35,930 nucleotides of DNA from Armatimonadota bacterium (GTDB lineage: Bacteria; Armatimonadota; Armatimonadia; Armatimonadales; Armatimonadaceae), in contig JAPLCP010000050.1 in NCBI GenBank assembly GCA_026392155.1, positions 1-35,930 on the forward strand, written 5' to 3'. Each line of letters begins with the position of its first letter. Position 1 is the first letter of the stretch. The translations under genes and the position numbers were made by a program. The notes beneath the pieces are model-generated. The model was not told where the DNA came from and did not search any database. It was given only the letters and a program-made list of their open reading frames with translations. Shown in pieces: positions 25,384 to 33,204 of this stretch.

Positions 25384-25631
25384 ACGCCGGGCAGCTCCGG
25401 GTTATCAAACGGAAAGTCGTTGTCAATTCCTTCCACCTCGACAAACTGGACATGGGCGCTGATCACTAGCACCCGGCCCTTGTTCTCCGAGATAAAAGAG
25501 AAAAACTGTCGTGTGAGGCGGTTTTCCACCTGATGGAGCGCGTCGTCGTAGGAGGATGCGGTCAGGGTCTCGCAGAGATTGCTCCCACGATCCCCTTGCT
25601 TCATCCAGTAGTAGGCAAGATAGTTCTGCAT
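25380..25631 (-). CDS. Small conserved-looking protein of unknown function
   Basis: An 83-residue acidic, soluble protein. It starts MQNYLAYYWMKQGDRG, has a helix SSYDDALHQVENRLTRQFFSFI, a strand RVLVISAHVQFVEVEG and an acidic Pro-rich end. ATG 25631 lies 9 nt after TATACT with no ribosome-binding site. It is coupled to mutY by TTGA, which makes it a real gene and perhaps a helper in the same unit. Family not recognised. Confidence 0.65.
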   Translation of the reverse strand: MQNYLAYYWMKQGDRGSNLCETLTASSYDDALHQVENRLTRQFFSFISENKGRVLVISAHVQFVEVEGIDNDFPFDNPELPGV

Positions 25632-25640
25632 AGCAAGAAA

Positions 25641-25646
25641 AGTATA
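25641..25646 (-). promoter_or_regulatory. -10 box of the small gene plus mutY, probably leaderless
   Basis: TATACT lies 9 nt before ATG 25631, in the short gap after the transporter gene, with no ribosome-binding site. Confidence 0.5.
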
Positions 25647-25651
25647 CCTTC

Positions 25652-27142
25652 TTAGTGGGCAAATGCCGCGTGCGCATCTTCGCCGGGCTCTTCGGCAGGC
25701 GGCTCTTTAAAGGTGAACCAGAACGCAACAGCGCAGATGGTCGTGAGAGCGGCAGGGATGAGGAAGATCATGGGCCAGTTGGTCTTGTCGGTCGTGGTGT
25801 AGTGGTCTTTGAGCCAGCCGGAGAAGATTGTCCCCAGCCAGTTGCCGATCCCCAACGTCACCAGCATAAAGAGGCTCTGGGCGCTGGCACGAATGTCGCG
25901 GGGGGCAATGCGATCGACAAAGAGGTAGCTTGTCACAAAGACAAAGGCAAAGCCAACTCCATGGAGCACGTTGGATGCAAGCACGAGTGTGGTGGGTTGG
26001 CCTATCGCATAGAGGAAGTAGCGAACGGGCCAGGCGAGGGTGCCGATCACGAGGGTCTTTTTTAGCCCAAGCTTCTTAAGAGAGAGTGGGGTTAGCACGC
26101 CCAGACAGAGGATCTCCGCCCACTGCGCGATGCTTTTGTAGAACGAGACCATGCTATGGTCAATGCCAAGCCCGCCCTTGGCAACCGCGTCTTCCATGAA
26201 GGGCCCAGAGAACGTGTAGTAGAACTGGAACTCGGTGGAGACGATCAGGGAGATCAGCAGGAAGATCGAGAATCCGGGGACGCTCTTAAACAGCACGAAG
26301 GCTTTCTTGAAAGCCCAAGGGTCTTTGGTTTCTTTGGAAGGGGGCGTGTTGGGGAGAATAAAGGCAACCACCGTCAGGATCACGCCAAAGAGCGCCGTGA
26401 CCTGCATCTCCTCAAACGGTGCCCATGTTCCCTTGGCAACCGGCGGGCTGGACTTGAGCCAGATCGTCAGCACAATCGCCGAGATGATCCAGCCGATGGT
26501 TCCGGCAGTTCGTACCACGGAGAACGAGCGCTCGACATCTGTGGCGCGCGACATGTCTTGGAACATCAGGAAAAAGATAAACAAAATCGAGAGAATGCCT
26601 AGGGTAACGAGAGTAGGAATGCCTTCGAAGCTAAAGTTACCTGTTGCTAGCAGACCGGCAATGCTCCCGATTGCAGCCACGGCCCAGCCGATATTGAAGC
26701 TCTTACTGATGCCCTTGAATCGCTCGCGCTCTGCATCGTCGGTAGCGCTGTTTTTTGACTCTTTGCCCAGATGGAACATGGCAATAGAGTTGGTAATTCC
26801 CAGAGTGGGGGCGAAAAAGAGCGACCAGACCCACATCCAGAGCATGAAGCTACTGTAGCTTTGCTGCTGTGACATCATCCAGGCCGCCCCTGCGCACACG
26901 GCAGCGGAGATACCCAGATAGACTTGGGAGGGCATCAGGCGGTCCACGAGCTGGCCGCCGATAAACGGGGAGATGATACAGGCCAGCCACAGCACGCCGT
27001 AGGCTGCGCCGATCTGCACGCCGGTGGCACCGAGCCGGTCGCCAATAGTCACTGCCATAATCGGAGTCCAAGCTCCCCAGACGGCATAGAGACAAAACAT
27101 CATGACGCTCAGGAGAAACCTGAGACGTAGCTTATCTGACAT
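25652..27142 (-). CDS. MFS transporter of the nucleoside:H+ symporter type
   Basis: A 496-residue inner-membrane protein with 12 predicted helices and a central polar loop. The opening (LSVMMFCLYAVWGAWTPIMAVTI) and the second-half block FVFVTSYLFVDRIAPRDIRASAQSL resemble the NupG/XapB symporter family, which brings nucleosides in with protons. The planctomycete-type homologues are often of unknown substrate, so the substrate remains open. ATG 27142 has only a weak GAAGTGAAAG-like site; TACAAT about 35 nt upstream may be its -10 box. Confidence 0.85.
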   Translation of the reverse strand: MSDKLRLRFLLSVMMFCLYAVWGAWTPIMAVTIGDRLGATGVQIGAAYGVLWLACIISPFIGGQLVDRLMPSQVYLGISAAVCAGAAWMMSQQQSYSSFMLWMWVWSLFFAPTLGITNSIAMFHLGKESKNSATDDAERERFKGISKSFNIGWAVAAIGSIAGLLATGNFSFEGIPTLVTLGILSILFIFFLMFQDMSRATDVERSFSVVRTAGTIGWIISAIVLTIWLKSSPPVAKGTWAPFEEMQVTALFGVILTVVAFILPNTPPSKETKDPWAFKKAFVLFKSVPGFSIFLLISLIVSTEFQFYYTFSGPFMEDAVAKGGLGIDHSMVSFYKSIAQWAEILCLGVLTPLSLKKLGLKKTLVIGTLAWPVRYFLYAIGQPTTLVLASNVLHGVGFAFVFVTSYLFVDRIAPRDIRASAQSLFMLVTLGIGNWLGTIFSGWLKDHYTTTDKTNWPMIFLIPAALTTICAVAFWFTFKEPPAEEPGEDAHAAFAH

Positions 27143-27212
27143 GGATTGAGTCTTTCACTTCAGTTTGATTAGCCCGCATTGTAACAGAAAAGCGGATTAA
27201 GTGGGGAAGAGA

Positions 27213-29009
27213 TTAAGAATTGCGCAGGAGGATCAGCTTGGTGTCGGACTCAGCGGCGAGAATCAGGGTATTGCCCGAGGCGGTGAGAGCCGCAGGAAAG
27301 ACGGCCTCGGGGCCGTACTGACGGGTTCCCCAGAGATACTGCCCCGTGGTGCTATCTAAGGCAAAGAGAGGGGTGGTGCCTTGACGCCCCATGCCGGTGA
27401 GGCTGACATAGACCCGCGACCCGGCGATTCGGGCTATAAAGCTGTCGTTGGGAACCGTGGTAGAGGGGAGGTAGGTGCTCCAGCGCACGGAGCCATCGTT
27501 GGGACGTAGCGCTTGGATCGGCTGGCAACGAGGAAGCTCGGCGGGCGGGAGCACGAGTAAGTCGCCGTTTGGGAGCATCCCGATCACTTTGGTGAGGCTA
27601 CTGCGGCTCCAGAGGGTGGTTCCCGTGGCAGGGTCATAGGCACTACACTGGGTTTCGGAGTAGGCGATAAGCTGGTTTTTGTCGGGCGTAAGATAGCCCC
27701 GATCGCCCGGTGCGGCAACACCCCAGGTGCGAACCCCTGTCGTGAGGAAGAGGGCTCGTAGCTCCCCGGGAGCCAGGGAAAAGAGCAGGGGAGTCGCGCC
27801 GGTGAGGCGAACCCCCAGAAACTGACTACTGCTTGGCACGCGCGCCTCCCAGAGCGAGTAGCCCAGTGCCGCATGGAGCGCAAAGTAGGACTCGTTGGTC
27901 GGGTTCTGGCAAAGCAGGCGGGCAGAGTCTGCCCAGAGAGCTGTGGTATCGTCCAGCACGGCCTGATCCCAGAGAAAATCGCCGGTGGTCAAGCCGCGTG
28001 CCTGGACATGAAGCTGACGTGGTGCCGAGGTATGTGTGAAGCCAAAGAAGCGGCTGGTATTGTCGGAGAGAGATGGGGGCTCCAGCAGAGCATCCTCCCA
28101 GAAAAAGGCGCCATCGCTGATTCGATGCACCCGGATGCCGCCGCTGGTGAGGCTTGCGACCACGTAGTCGCCCACACGCTGTAGAAACTCCACGGTGCCC
28201 GTGAGCGTGCGTCGCCAGAGAGTCGCACCCGAGTTATCTACGGCCTTGATCTCTTTGCCATCCGAGAGCACCAGAGAACCATTTTCGAGCGGCACGAGCC
28301 CTAAGAGCTTGACATTGATCGGGACAGTAGCCACAAGGGGAGCGGTCTTGCTGGGATCGCCGCTGCAAACGGGGCGGGTGATACTGGCCACGTTGCCTGA
28401 CTCTTTCTCGGTTGCGGTGAGAGTGGCGACTCCAAACCCCGACTCAGTGAAGCTTGCCGTGGGGCCGGTGGGCGTGAGGGTGCCCAGCGTGGGATCACTC
28501 AGGCTCCACTGCCACTGTTCGGGGAAAGTCAGAACCGCACTCCCCGCACTGTCTCTCGCGACTACGGTCAGCGCAGTCTCCAGTCCCGTGGTGGTCTGGC
28601 TGAGCTCCACCCAGCTGATCACCGAGGTGAGTGTGAGAGCAAGGCGCTCTTGTTTACCCCGGAAGAGATTGAAGGGAACCAAGGCCGTGGCCAGAGCAGC
28701 GCCTGCTGCATCGGCGGTGGAAAAAGCGCTGGCCTCCAGCACCAGGGCCTCCGCAAACGGAAGCTCATTGATTTGCTCTTCCGAGTCTGGGCCTGCAAGA
28801 TAGAGCCGCTCCGCGAGAATCTTGGTGCCTCGCTTGACCCGCACCCGCACACTCTTTGCCGCGACGGGGAGCACGCGCGAGGCCTCGGGCCAGTCGAGTG
28901 CCAGAATCACGCCGGTCGGTGTGGAGACGCCCCCGCCGCCCCCGGAGCAGCCTGCAGAGAGAGTCAGCAGAAGCAGTGTTCGGCGCGTGAGTTTCGGGGA
29001 GGGATTCAT
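27213..29009 (-). CDS. Lipoprotein with PQQ-like beta-propeller
   Basis: A 598-residue protein with lipobox LTLSAGC, followed by a Gly-rich spacer, so it is lipid-anchored. The N-terminal part (about 30-200) looks like one or two Ig-type beta-sandwich domains. From about 230, repeated blades with GxxLWxR, DGAFFWED, TGDFLWDQ, LGYSLWEAR, TGTTLWSRS, DGSVRWSTY and TGQYLWGTR mark a PQQ-like propeller, probably for binding a partner rather than a redox cofactor. ATG 29009 follows TATAAT by 8 nt without a ribosome-binding site. The gene's promoter lies in the Hen1 remnant upstream. It differs from BamB in domain order and length. Confidence 0.82.
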   Translation of the reverse strand: MNPSPKLTRRTLLLLTLSAGCSGGGGGVSTPTGVILALDWPEASRVLPVAAKSVRVRVKRGTKILAERLYLAGPDSEEQINELPFAEALVLEASAFSTADAAGAALATALVPFNLFRGKQERLALTLTSVISWVELSQTTTGLETALTVVARDSAGSAVLTFPEQWQWSLSDPTLGTLTPTGPTASFTESGFGVATLTATEKESGNVASITRPVCSGDPSKTAPLVATVPINVKLLGLVPLENGSLVLSDGKEIKAVDNSGATLWRRTLTGTVEFLQRVGDYVVASLTSGGIRVHRISDGAFFWEDALLEPPSLSDNTSRFFGFTHTSAPRQLHVQARGLTTGDFLWDQAVLDDTTALWADSARLLCQNPTNESYFALHAALGYSLWEARVPSSSQFLGVRLTGATPLLFSLAPGELRALFLTTGVRTWGVAAPGDRGYLTPDKNQLIAYSETQCSAYDPATGTTLWSRSSLTKVIGMLPNGDLLVLPPAELPRCQPIQALRPNDGSVRWSTYLPSTTVPNDSFIARIAGSRVYVSLTGMGRQGTTPLFALDSTTGQYLWGTRQYGPEAVFPAALTASGNTLILAAESDTKLILLRNS

Positions 29010-29017
29010 CAAAGACG

Positions 29018-29023
29018 ATTATA
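29018..29023 (-). promoter_or_regulatory. -10 box of the propeller lipoprotein gene, probably leaderless
   Basis: TATAAT lies 8 nt before ATG 29009, with no ribosome-binding site. It sits at the broken end of the Hen1 remnant, so the lipoprotein gene appears to use a promoter formed at or next to the deletion point. Confidence 0.5.
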
Positions 29024-29362
29024 TCGCCCCGAAAGTAGTGCTTGGCATTGTCCAGTGCGGGGATGAGGACATAGAGATGCGAGAGGAAATGATGCACGGT
29101 CTGCTCTCCGGTGAGCGTCACGGTATACAAGTTGCTACTACCCCACCGCGAGAAGTGCGGGTCTAGCTCGTAGCGGGTGAGAGTTATCTCATAGCCTAGT
29201 GGCTCTAGCAGGCGGCGTATGAGCGACTCACGGGCATCACAGGCTTAGTGCGGCCAGGCTTGCAGAGAGTGTCAGAGTCGGGTCTACTTCCAGCAGAAAC
29301 CCAATATCACGGGAATCTGGCAGGGATGGCGACGGCGCTTGTGTGGTGAGAGTGAGAAGCAT
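29024..29362 (-). pseudogene. Remnant of Hen1, the RNA-repair 3'-terminal 2'-O-methyltransferase
   Basis: Two pieces of the Hen1 N-terminal domain survive. The first (29237-29362) starts MLLTLTTQAPSP and stops after 41 codons. The second, in another frame from about 29240 down to about 29024, reads ESLIRRLLEPLGYEI, then HFSRWGSSNLYTVTLTG and FLSHLYVLIPALDNAKHY, hallmark Hen1 segments. By comparison with remembered Hen1 proteins, roughly 120-130 residues between the pieces and the whole C-terminal methyltransferase domain are gone. Intact Hen1 marks the cut 3' end of a tRNA or other RNA before the Pnkp partner seals it. No Pnkp gene is seen here. The gene is inactive. Confidence 0.8.
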
Positions 29363-29387
29363 GGATTCAGGTAAGTTTATCACTACC

Positions 29388-29416
29388 TTGTGGTTCTAAG
29401 AGTCAGGCGTTATAAT
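29388..29416 (+). promoter_or_regulatory. Promoter of the sigma factor operon
   Basis: TTGTGG (29388-29393), a 17-bp spacer and a perfect TATAAT (29411-29416). The -35 box matches only in its first three bases. Start near 29423 gives a leader of about 44 nt. Confidence 0.5.
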
Positions 29417-29466
29417 CACCAACGGTGTCAATAGAAGAAAAACAAGTAGGGGACTGGCAAGACTAG

Positions 29467-30240
29467 ATGGCGGTTAGATCCATGACGGAAGTATGGCGGC
29501 GCTTCAAGGGGAGTGGTGACTCTCGCGCTCGCGATGCGATCATCAATAACTATGCCTATCTTGTTAAGATAACGGCAGGACGGGTGGTGAGTAATCTTCC
29601 ACCCAATCTGGAGCGCGAGGATCTCTACACCGCAGGTTCGATGGGCTTGATCAAGGCAGTAGACCAGTTCGATCCGGGCCGACAAGTCAAGTTCGAGACC
29701 TACGCCATCGCGCTGATTCGTGGAGCAATCTTAGAATCACTGCGCGAAGAAGACTGGGTGCCACGCTCCATTCGAGAGCGAGCGAAGGCACTGGAGAGGG
29801 CATTTTTTGACCTGGAACTCTCGCTAGGGCGACCTCCCAAAGAGGATGAAGTCGCGCTGCACATGGGAGTGACTGGCGAAGAGCTCTCCAAGATGATGGC
29901 CGATACCGGGCGAGGCGGAGTCCTCTCACTGGACGATCTCATTATGGGAAGTGAGGGGTCGGAGCGGCTACATCTTTCCGATGTGGTGCCCGACGACGGT
30001 GCAACTCCGGAGGCAGATGTGGAGCTACGGGAGCGGATCCGTCAGCTTGGGCAAGGGATAGATCGCTTGCCGGAGCGGGAGAAGCTCGTGATAGCATTAT
30101 ACTATTATGAAGGCTTGACCTTTAAAGAAATCGGTAAGGTGCTCTCGGTATCGGAATCGCGCGTCTATCAGCTGCACACACAGGCAGTTCTTAGAATGCG
30201 TGGGTATCTCAATCGTGACCAGGAGTTATTTCGCGCATGA
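29467..30240 (+). CDS. FliA/WhiG-type RNA polymerase sigma factor
   Basis: A 257-residue alternative sigma factor. Region 2 (about 25-95) has NLEREDLYTAGSMGLIKAVDQFD and FETYAIALIRGAILESLREEDW, with the WVPRSIRERAK extension typical of the flagellar/sporulation branch. Region 3 (about 110-160) and region 4 (LPEREKLVIALYYYEGLTFKEIGKVLSVSESRVYQLH) follow. No flagellar structural gene is in the window, so its regulon is unknown; in related lineages such factors control motility or development. The stop overlaps the TPR start as ATGA. A second ATG five codons in is an alternative start; ribosome-binding sites are poor for both. Confidence 0.92.
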   Translation: MAVRSMTEVWRRFKGSGDSRARDAIINNYAYLVKITAGRVVSNLPPNLEREDLYTAGSMGLIKAVDQFDPGRQVKFETYAIALIRGAILESLREEDWVPRSIRERAKALERAFFDLELSLGRPPKEDEVALHMGVTGEELSKMMADTGRGGVLSLDDLIMGSEGSERLHLSDVVPDDGATPEADVELRERIRQLGQGIDRLPEREKLVIALYYYEGLTFKEIGKVLSVSESRVYQLHTQAVLRMRGYLNRDQELFRA

Positions 30241-31814
30241 AGCGGACATTATTAACATCAGCGGCTCTGACCGCACTCGGTTTGCTCTGTACCCCTAGCT
30301 TTACATGGGCACAGAACACACAGCCCCCTGCCGTGACGGCGCAGGATGGTGGGGCGTTTAGTCGGGCTCGAAAGGCCTATGCCGATGGGGATCTTGCAAC
30401 CGCTCGGACCGAGATGGAAAAAGCAATCGCCACCATGCCCGAGGATGCGGACGCGAATGCCTGGATGGGCTTTATTCTCGTCAAGACCACGGATCATGCT
30501 CGTGCGGTTCCCTTTTTAGAGAAAGCGCTCGCCAAGAAGCCGGACTCGGTGGACAACATGACCAACCTAGGCAATGCGCTCTTGCTGAAGTCAGACCGAA
30601 CCGCCGACGACACCGACCGCGCTATTGAGCTCTTTGAGAAAGTGGCTCAGAAGAAGCCGGACTCCGCCGAAGCGCACTTTAACCTTGGCTATGCCAGTGC
30701 GCGAAAGAAAGACTTCACTCGTGCTGCGACGGCGTATCGTAAGTCCGGTGAGCTCAAGCCCACCGACGGTCAGACATTTATCAACCTCGGGATCGTTCTC
30801 CAGAGCCTCGGGAAGCTTGATGAAGCGGCCCAGGCGATGCGCACGGGAATTAGTAACAATACGGGCGATAAAGCAGCGCATGCTGCTCTAGGCTCGATTG
30901 AGGTTCAGCGCCGGAACTACTCTGGTGCCGTGATGGTGCTGGAGACGGCCCGTAAGCTGGATACCAACAACTACGGCGTGCTCGTCAATCTGGCCTACGC
31001 CTACAGTAAAATGGGGCGCTCCGCCGATGCGGCAACGGTCTACGAAATGGCGGCAGATCTGGCGGCCAATGGTGCCGAAGGGGCTCCCGCCAACGATGTG
31101 ACCGCACGCTATAACCAAGGCGTTCTCCTCGGCCAGATAGGCAACACGGATAGGGCTTTGGCTGCCTATGAGAAAGCCCTCAGCGTTAACCCACGCTATC
31201 TTGATGCGCTGCTCAATGCGGGCTACCTCCACTTCACCCGTGCTGCCTACGCGGAAGCCGCCTCGCGCTTCAAAGCCGCCACCGAGCTGGATGGCAATAG
31301 TTTTGTCGCCTGGTTGAACCTCGGTACCGCTTGCCAGAAGCAGGGCGATGGCAATGGCGCAATCTTAGCGTGGCAGAAAGCCGCCACACTGAATACCTCC
31401 GATTATGATGTGCGAAGCTACTTAGCGGGCGAGCTTGCCAAGCAGAAGCGTGATGATGAGGCCGCGAAGGTCTTTGCCGAGATGGCACGGCTCAAGCCGG
31501 ATGCTGCGACTCCTCAGCTCGCCATTGGCCTGGCTGCCATGACCGCTGGAAAACTGGACGATGCCTTCAAGGCCTTCCAAGGCGCGATCAAGGCGGATCC
31601 GAACTCTGCTCAGGCGCACAACAACCTCGGGGTGGTCTATGAGCGTCGTGGGATGCTCAATGAGGCAAAAATGGAGTACCGCAAGGCACTCCAGCTTGAT
31701 CCGACTCTGATGGATGTCAAGAACAACCTGGGGCGCTTCGGTGATGCGGGGACTATCACGAAGCCTGCTGCCAAGCCGACCAAGCCCGCTTCTAAGTCTA
31801 CTAAGAAGAAGTAA
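30237..31814 (+). CDS. Exported TPR-repeat protein
   Basis: A 525-residue protein: signal peptide (about 1-25, ending TWAQ), then some 11-12 tetratricopeptide repeats from about 40 to 495, with repeat marks such as AHFNLGYASARKKDF, AHNNLGVVYERRGMLNEAKMEYRKALQLDP. The tail (about 505-525) is Lys/Thr/Pro-rich (KPTKPASKSTKKK) and may contact RNA, peptidoglycan or acidic polymers. Likely a periplasmic scaffold. Coupled by ATGA to the sigma factor and 2 nt before NAD kinase. Confidence 0.9.
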   Translation: MKRTLLTSAALTALGLLCTPSFTWAQNTQPPAVTAQDGGAFSRARKAYADGDLATARTEMEKAIATMPEDADANAWMGFILVKTTDHARAVPFLEKALAKKPDSVDNMTNLGNALLLKSDRTADDTDRAIELFEKVAQKKPDSAEAHFNLGYASARKKDFTRAATAYRKSGELKPTDGQTFINLGIVLQSLGKLDEAAQAMRTGISNNTGDKAAHAALGSIEVQRRNYSGAVMVLETARKLDTNNYGVLVNLAYAYSKMGRSADAATVYEMAADLAANGAEGAPANDVTARYNQGVLLGQIGNTDRALAAYEKALSVNPRYLDALLNAGYLHFTRAAYAEAASRFKAATELDGNSFVAWLNLGTACQKQGDGNGAILAWQKAATLNTSDYDVRSYLAGELAKQKRDDEAAKVFAEMARLKPDAATPQLAIGLAAMTAGKLDDAFKAFQGAIKADPNSAQAHNNLGVVYERRGMLNEAKMEYRKALQLDPTLMDVKNNLGRFGDAGTITKPAAKPTKPASKSTKKK

Positions 31815-31816
31815 GC

Positions 31817-32656
31817 GTGAGTCGTATCGTCGGACTGATCGCCAACGATTCTAAGCCTGCTGCTCAAGAAGCGGCGGCGGGCTTGGCGCAACAACTAAAA
31901 CAACATGGGGTCTCGGTCAGGATGGCCCCACAGCACAACGACGACGAGATTGCGCAGAGCGATTTTGTCGTCGTTTTTGGTGGCGATGGCACGGTGCTCG
32001 CCGCGGCCCGTATGGTGGCTGAGCGGGGAACGCCCTTGCTCGCCATTCATCTCGGGCGCTTTGGTTTTGTAACCGAGGCATCTCCTGATAACTTGGACGA
32101 AGCCGTTGCCATGGCGCTGGAAGGCAAGTGTGAGGTTCATGAGCGGATGCTCCTGGAGGGGACGATCTACCGGGGGGGAAGCTCGGTACCTGATCAGCAG
32201 ATGCTGGCTGTCAACGATATTGTCGTAGCAAGTGGCGCGGTACGGATGGTGCATGTTCACACTTGTGTGGGCGATGACGCCATTGCTACCTACGCTGCCG
32301 ATGGTGTGATTGTTTCGTCGCCGACGGGCTCGACCGGCTACTCGCTCTCCGCAGGAGGGCCACTGGTGCACCCTGATGTTCGTGCGCTCATGATCACCCC
32401 CATCGCGCCGCATACGCTCTCCGCAAGGCCGTTGCTCGTCCCTGACACCGAGACTATCTCCCTCACCATCGAGGCCCAGACCCGCGACGCTGTTGCCGTG
32501 ACTGCCGATGGCCAGACCGGGCTTTCGCTCACACCGGGCGACACGGTAACAGTCTCACGTGCCCCATTCAACGTCAGGCTGCTGGCGGCAGGTGGCCCGA
32601 ACTTCTACCAAAAAATAAGAAGCCGCTGGCATTACGCCGAGCGGCTTTCCGGTTAA
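31817..32656 (+). CDS. nadK: NAD kinase
   Basis: A 279-residue cytosolic enzyme that phosphorylates NAD to NADP. The GGDGT motif (VVVFGGDGTVLAAARM) binds phosphate, AVNDIVV carries the NE/D motif, and DGVIVSSPTGSTGYSLSAGGP is the conserved glycine-rich segment. Length is normal. The GTG start 31817 lies 2 nt after the TPR stop, with only a GAAG-like site before it. With nadB it is the second NAD-related gene in the window, but in a separate operon. Confidence 0.95.
   Translation: MSRIVGLIANDSKPAAQEAAAGLAQQLKQHGVSVRMAPQHNDDEIAQSDFVVVFGGDGTVLAAARMVAERGTPLLAIHLGRFGFVTEASPDNLDEAVAMALEGKCEVHERMLLEGTIYRGGSSVPDQQMLAVNDIVVASGAVRMVHVHTCVGDDAIATYAADGVIVSSPTGSTGYSLSAGGPLVHPDVRALMITPIAPHTLSARPLLVPDTETISLTIEAQTRDAVAVTADGQTGLSLTPGDTVTVSRAPFNVRLLAAGGPNFYQKIRSRWHYAERLSG
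32621..32649 (+). terminator. Hairpin overlapping the end of nadK, probable terminator
   Basis: AGCCGCT (32621-32627) pairs with AGCGGCT (32640-32646), with an inner GGC/GCC pair, then TTTCC. The U-run is short. It lies inside the last codons of nadK, and only 12 nt separate the gene from the convergent neighbour. Confidence 0.45.
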
Positions 32657-32668
32657 ACTGCCTGGAAA

Positions 32669-33094
32669 TTAGTCGTCGTTGCGGTCGTGCGCCACGGCGT
32701 TGCCTTCATCGTAGTTCTGGTAGGTGCCACTGCCACTACCCGACTCCATTCCGAAGTAAACCCGGCGGTTTTCGTTGCTATCCATCAAAATCAGGCTAGG
32801 AATGTCCTGGAAAGTGTCGAGCTGCAGGCGCTCGGTGCCACTGCTGTCAAACATCAGTATCCCGGGGTTGCCTTGGCTATTGACCTTCATGTCCATCTTT
32901 ACTTCGCCACTGTCGTCCACAATCCGAAGCTGGCGCACGGTCAGCACGCTCGCATTGGTATTGGCGGGCACTGCGCTCATCTCATGAACCACCACGGTTC
33001 GGGTGGGAAGAAAGGCGCGGACAGCGATGTCTACCACTGCCAGCACGGCGGCTGTTGCCACAATAATCTTAGTCTGTGTTGTCATCCGTTCCAT
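32669..33094 (-). CDS. Small membrane-anchored protein of unknown function
   Basis: A 141-residue protein with one hydrophobic segment (about 8-27), a short linker and a beta-rich region: LRIVDDSGEVKMDMKVNSQGNPGILMFDSSGTERLQLD, a hairpin repeat in which residue, decoration and strand alternate, with a second round SLILMDSNENRRVYFGM. The Ser/Gly-rich acidic tail ends DRNDD. Short paired strands like these occur in small surface beta-prism domains; I do not recognise a family. ATG 33094 has AGGA 10 nt upstream, and TATAAT at 33135-33140 may be its -10 box. Confidence 0.65.
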   Translation of the reverse strand: MERMTTQTKIIVATAAVLAVVDIAVRAFLPTRTVVVHEMSAVPANTNASVLTVRQLRIVDDSGEVKMDMKVNSQGNPGILMFDSSGTERLQLDTFQDIPSLILMDSNENRRVYFGMESGSGSGTYQNYDEGNAVAHDRNDD

Positions 33095-33134
33095 CAGTTG
33101 AAGTTCCTCTCCAGGCTGGGTTGGCCTGTGTGGC

Positions 33135-33140
33135 ATTATA
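33135..33140 (-). promoter_or_regulatory. -10 box of the small membrane-anchored protein
   Basis: TATAAT on the minus strand, about 40 nt before ATG 33094. Here a leader and a ribosome-binding site are present, unlike the leaderless set. No strong -35. Confidence 0.45.
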
Positions 33141-33204
33141 GCACCTTCTGTCACAGCCCTAGACCTTCAGCTTCACGAAATCGAGGTAGCCTGTTCCGTA
33201 TCCG

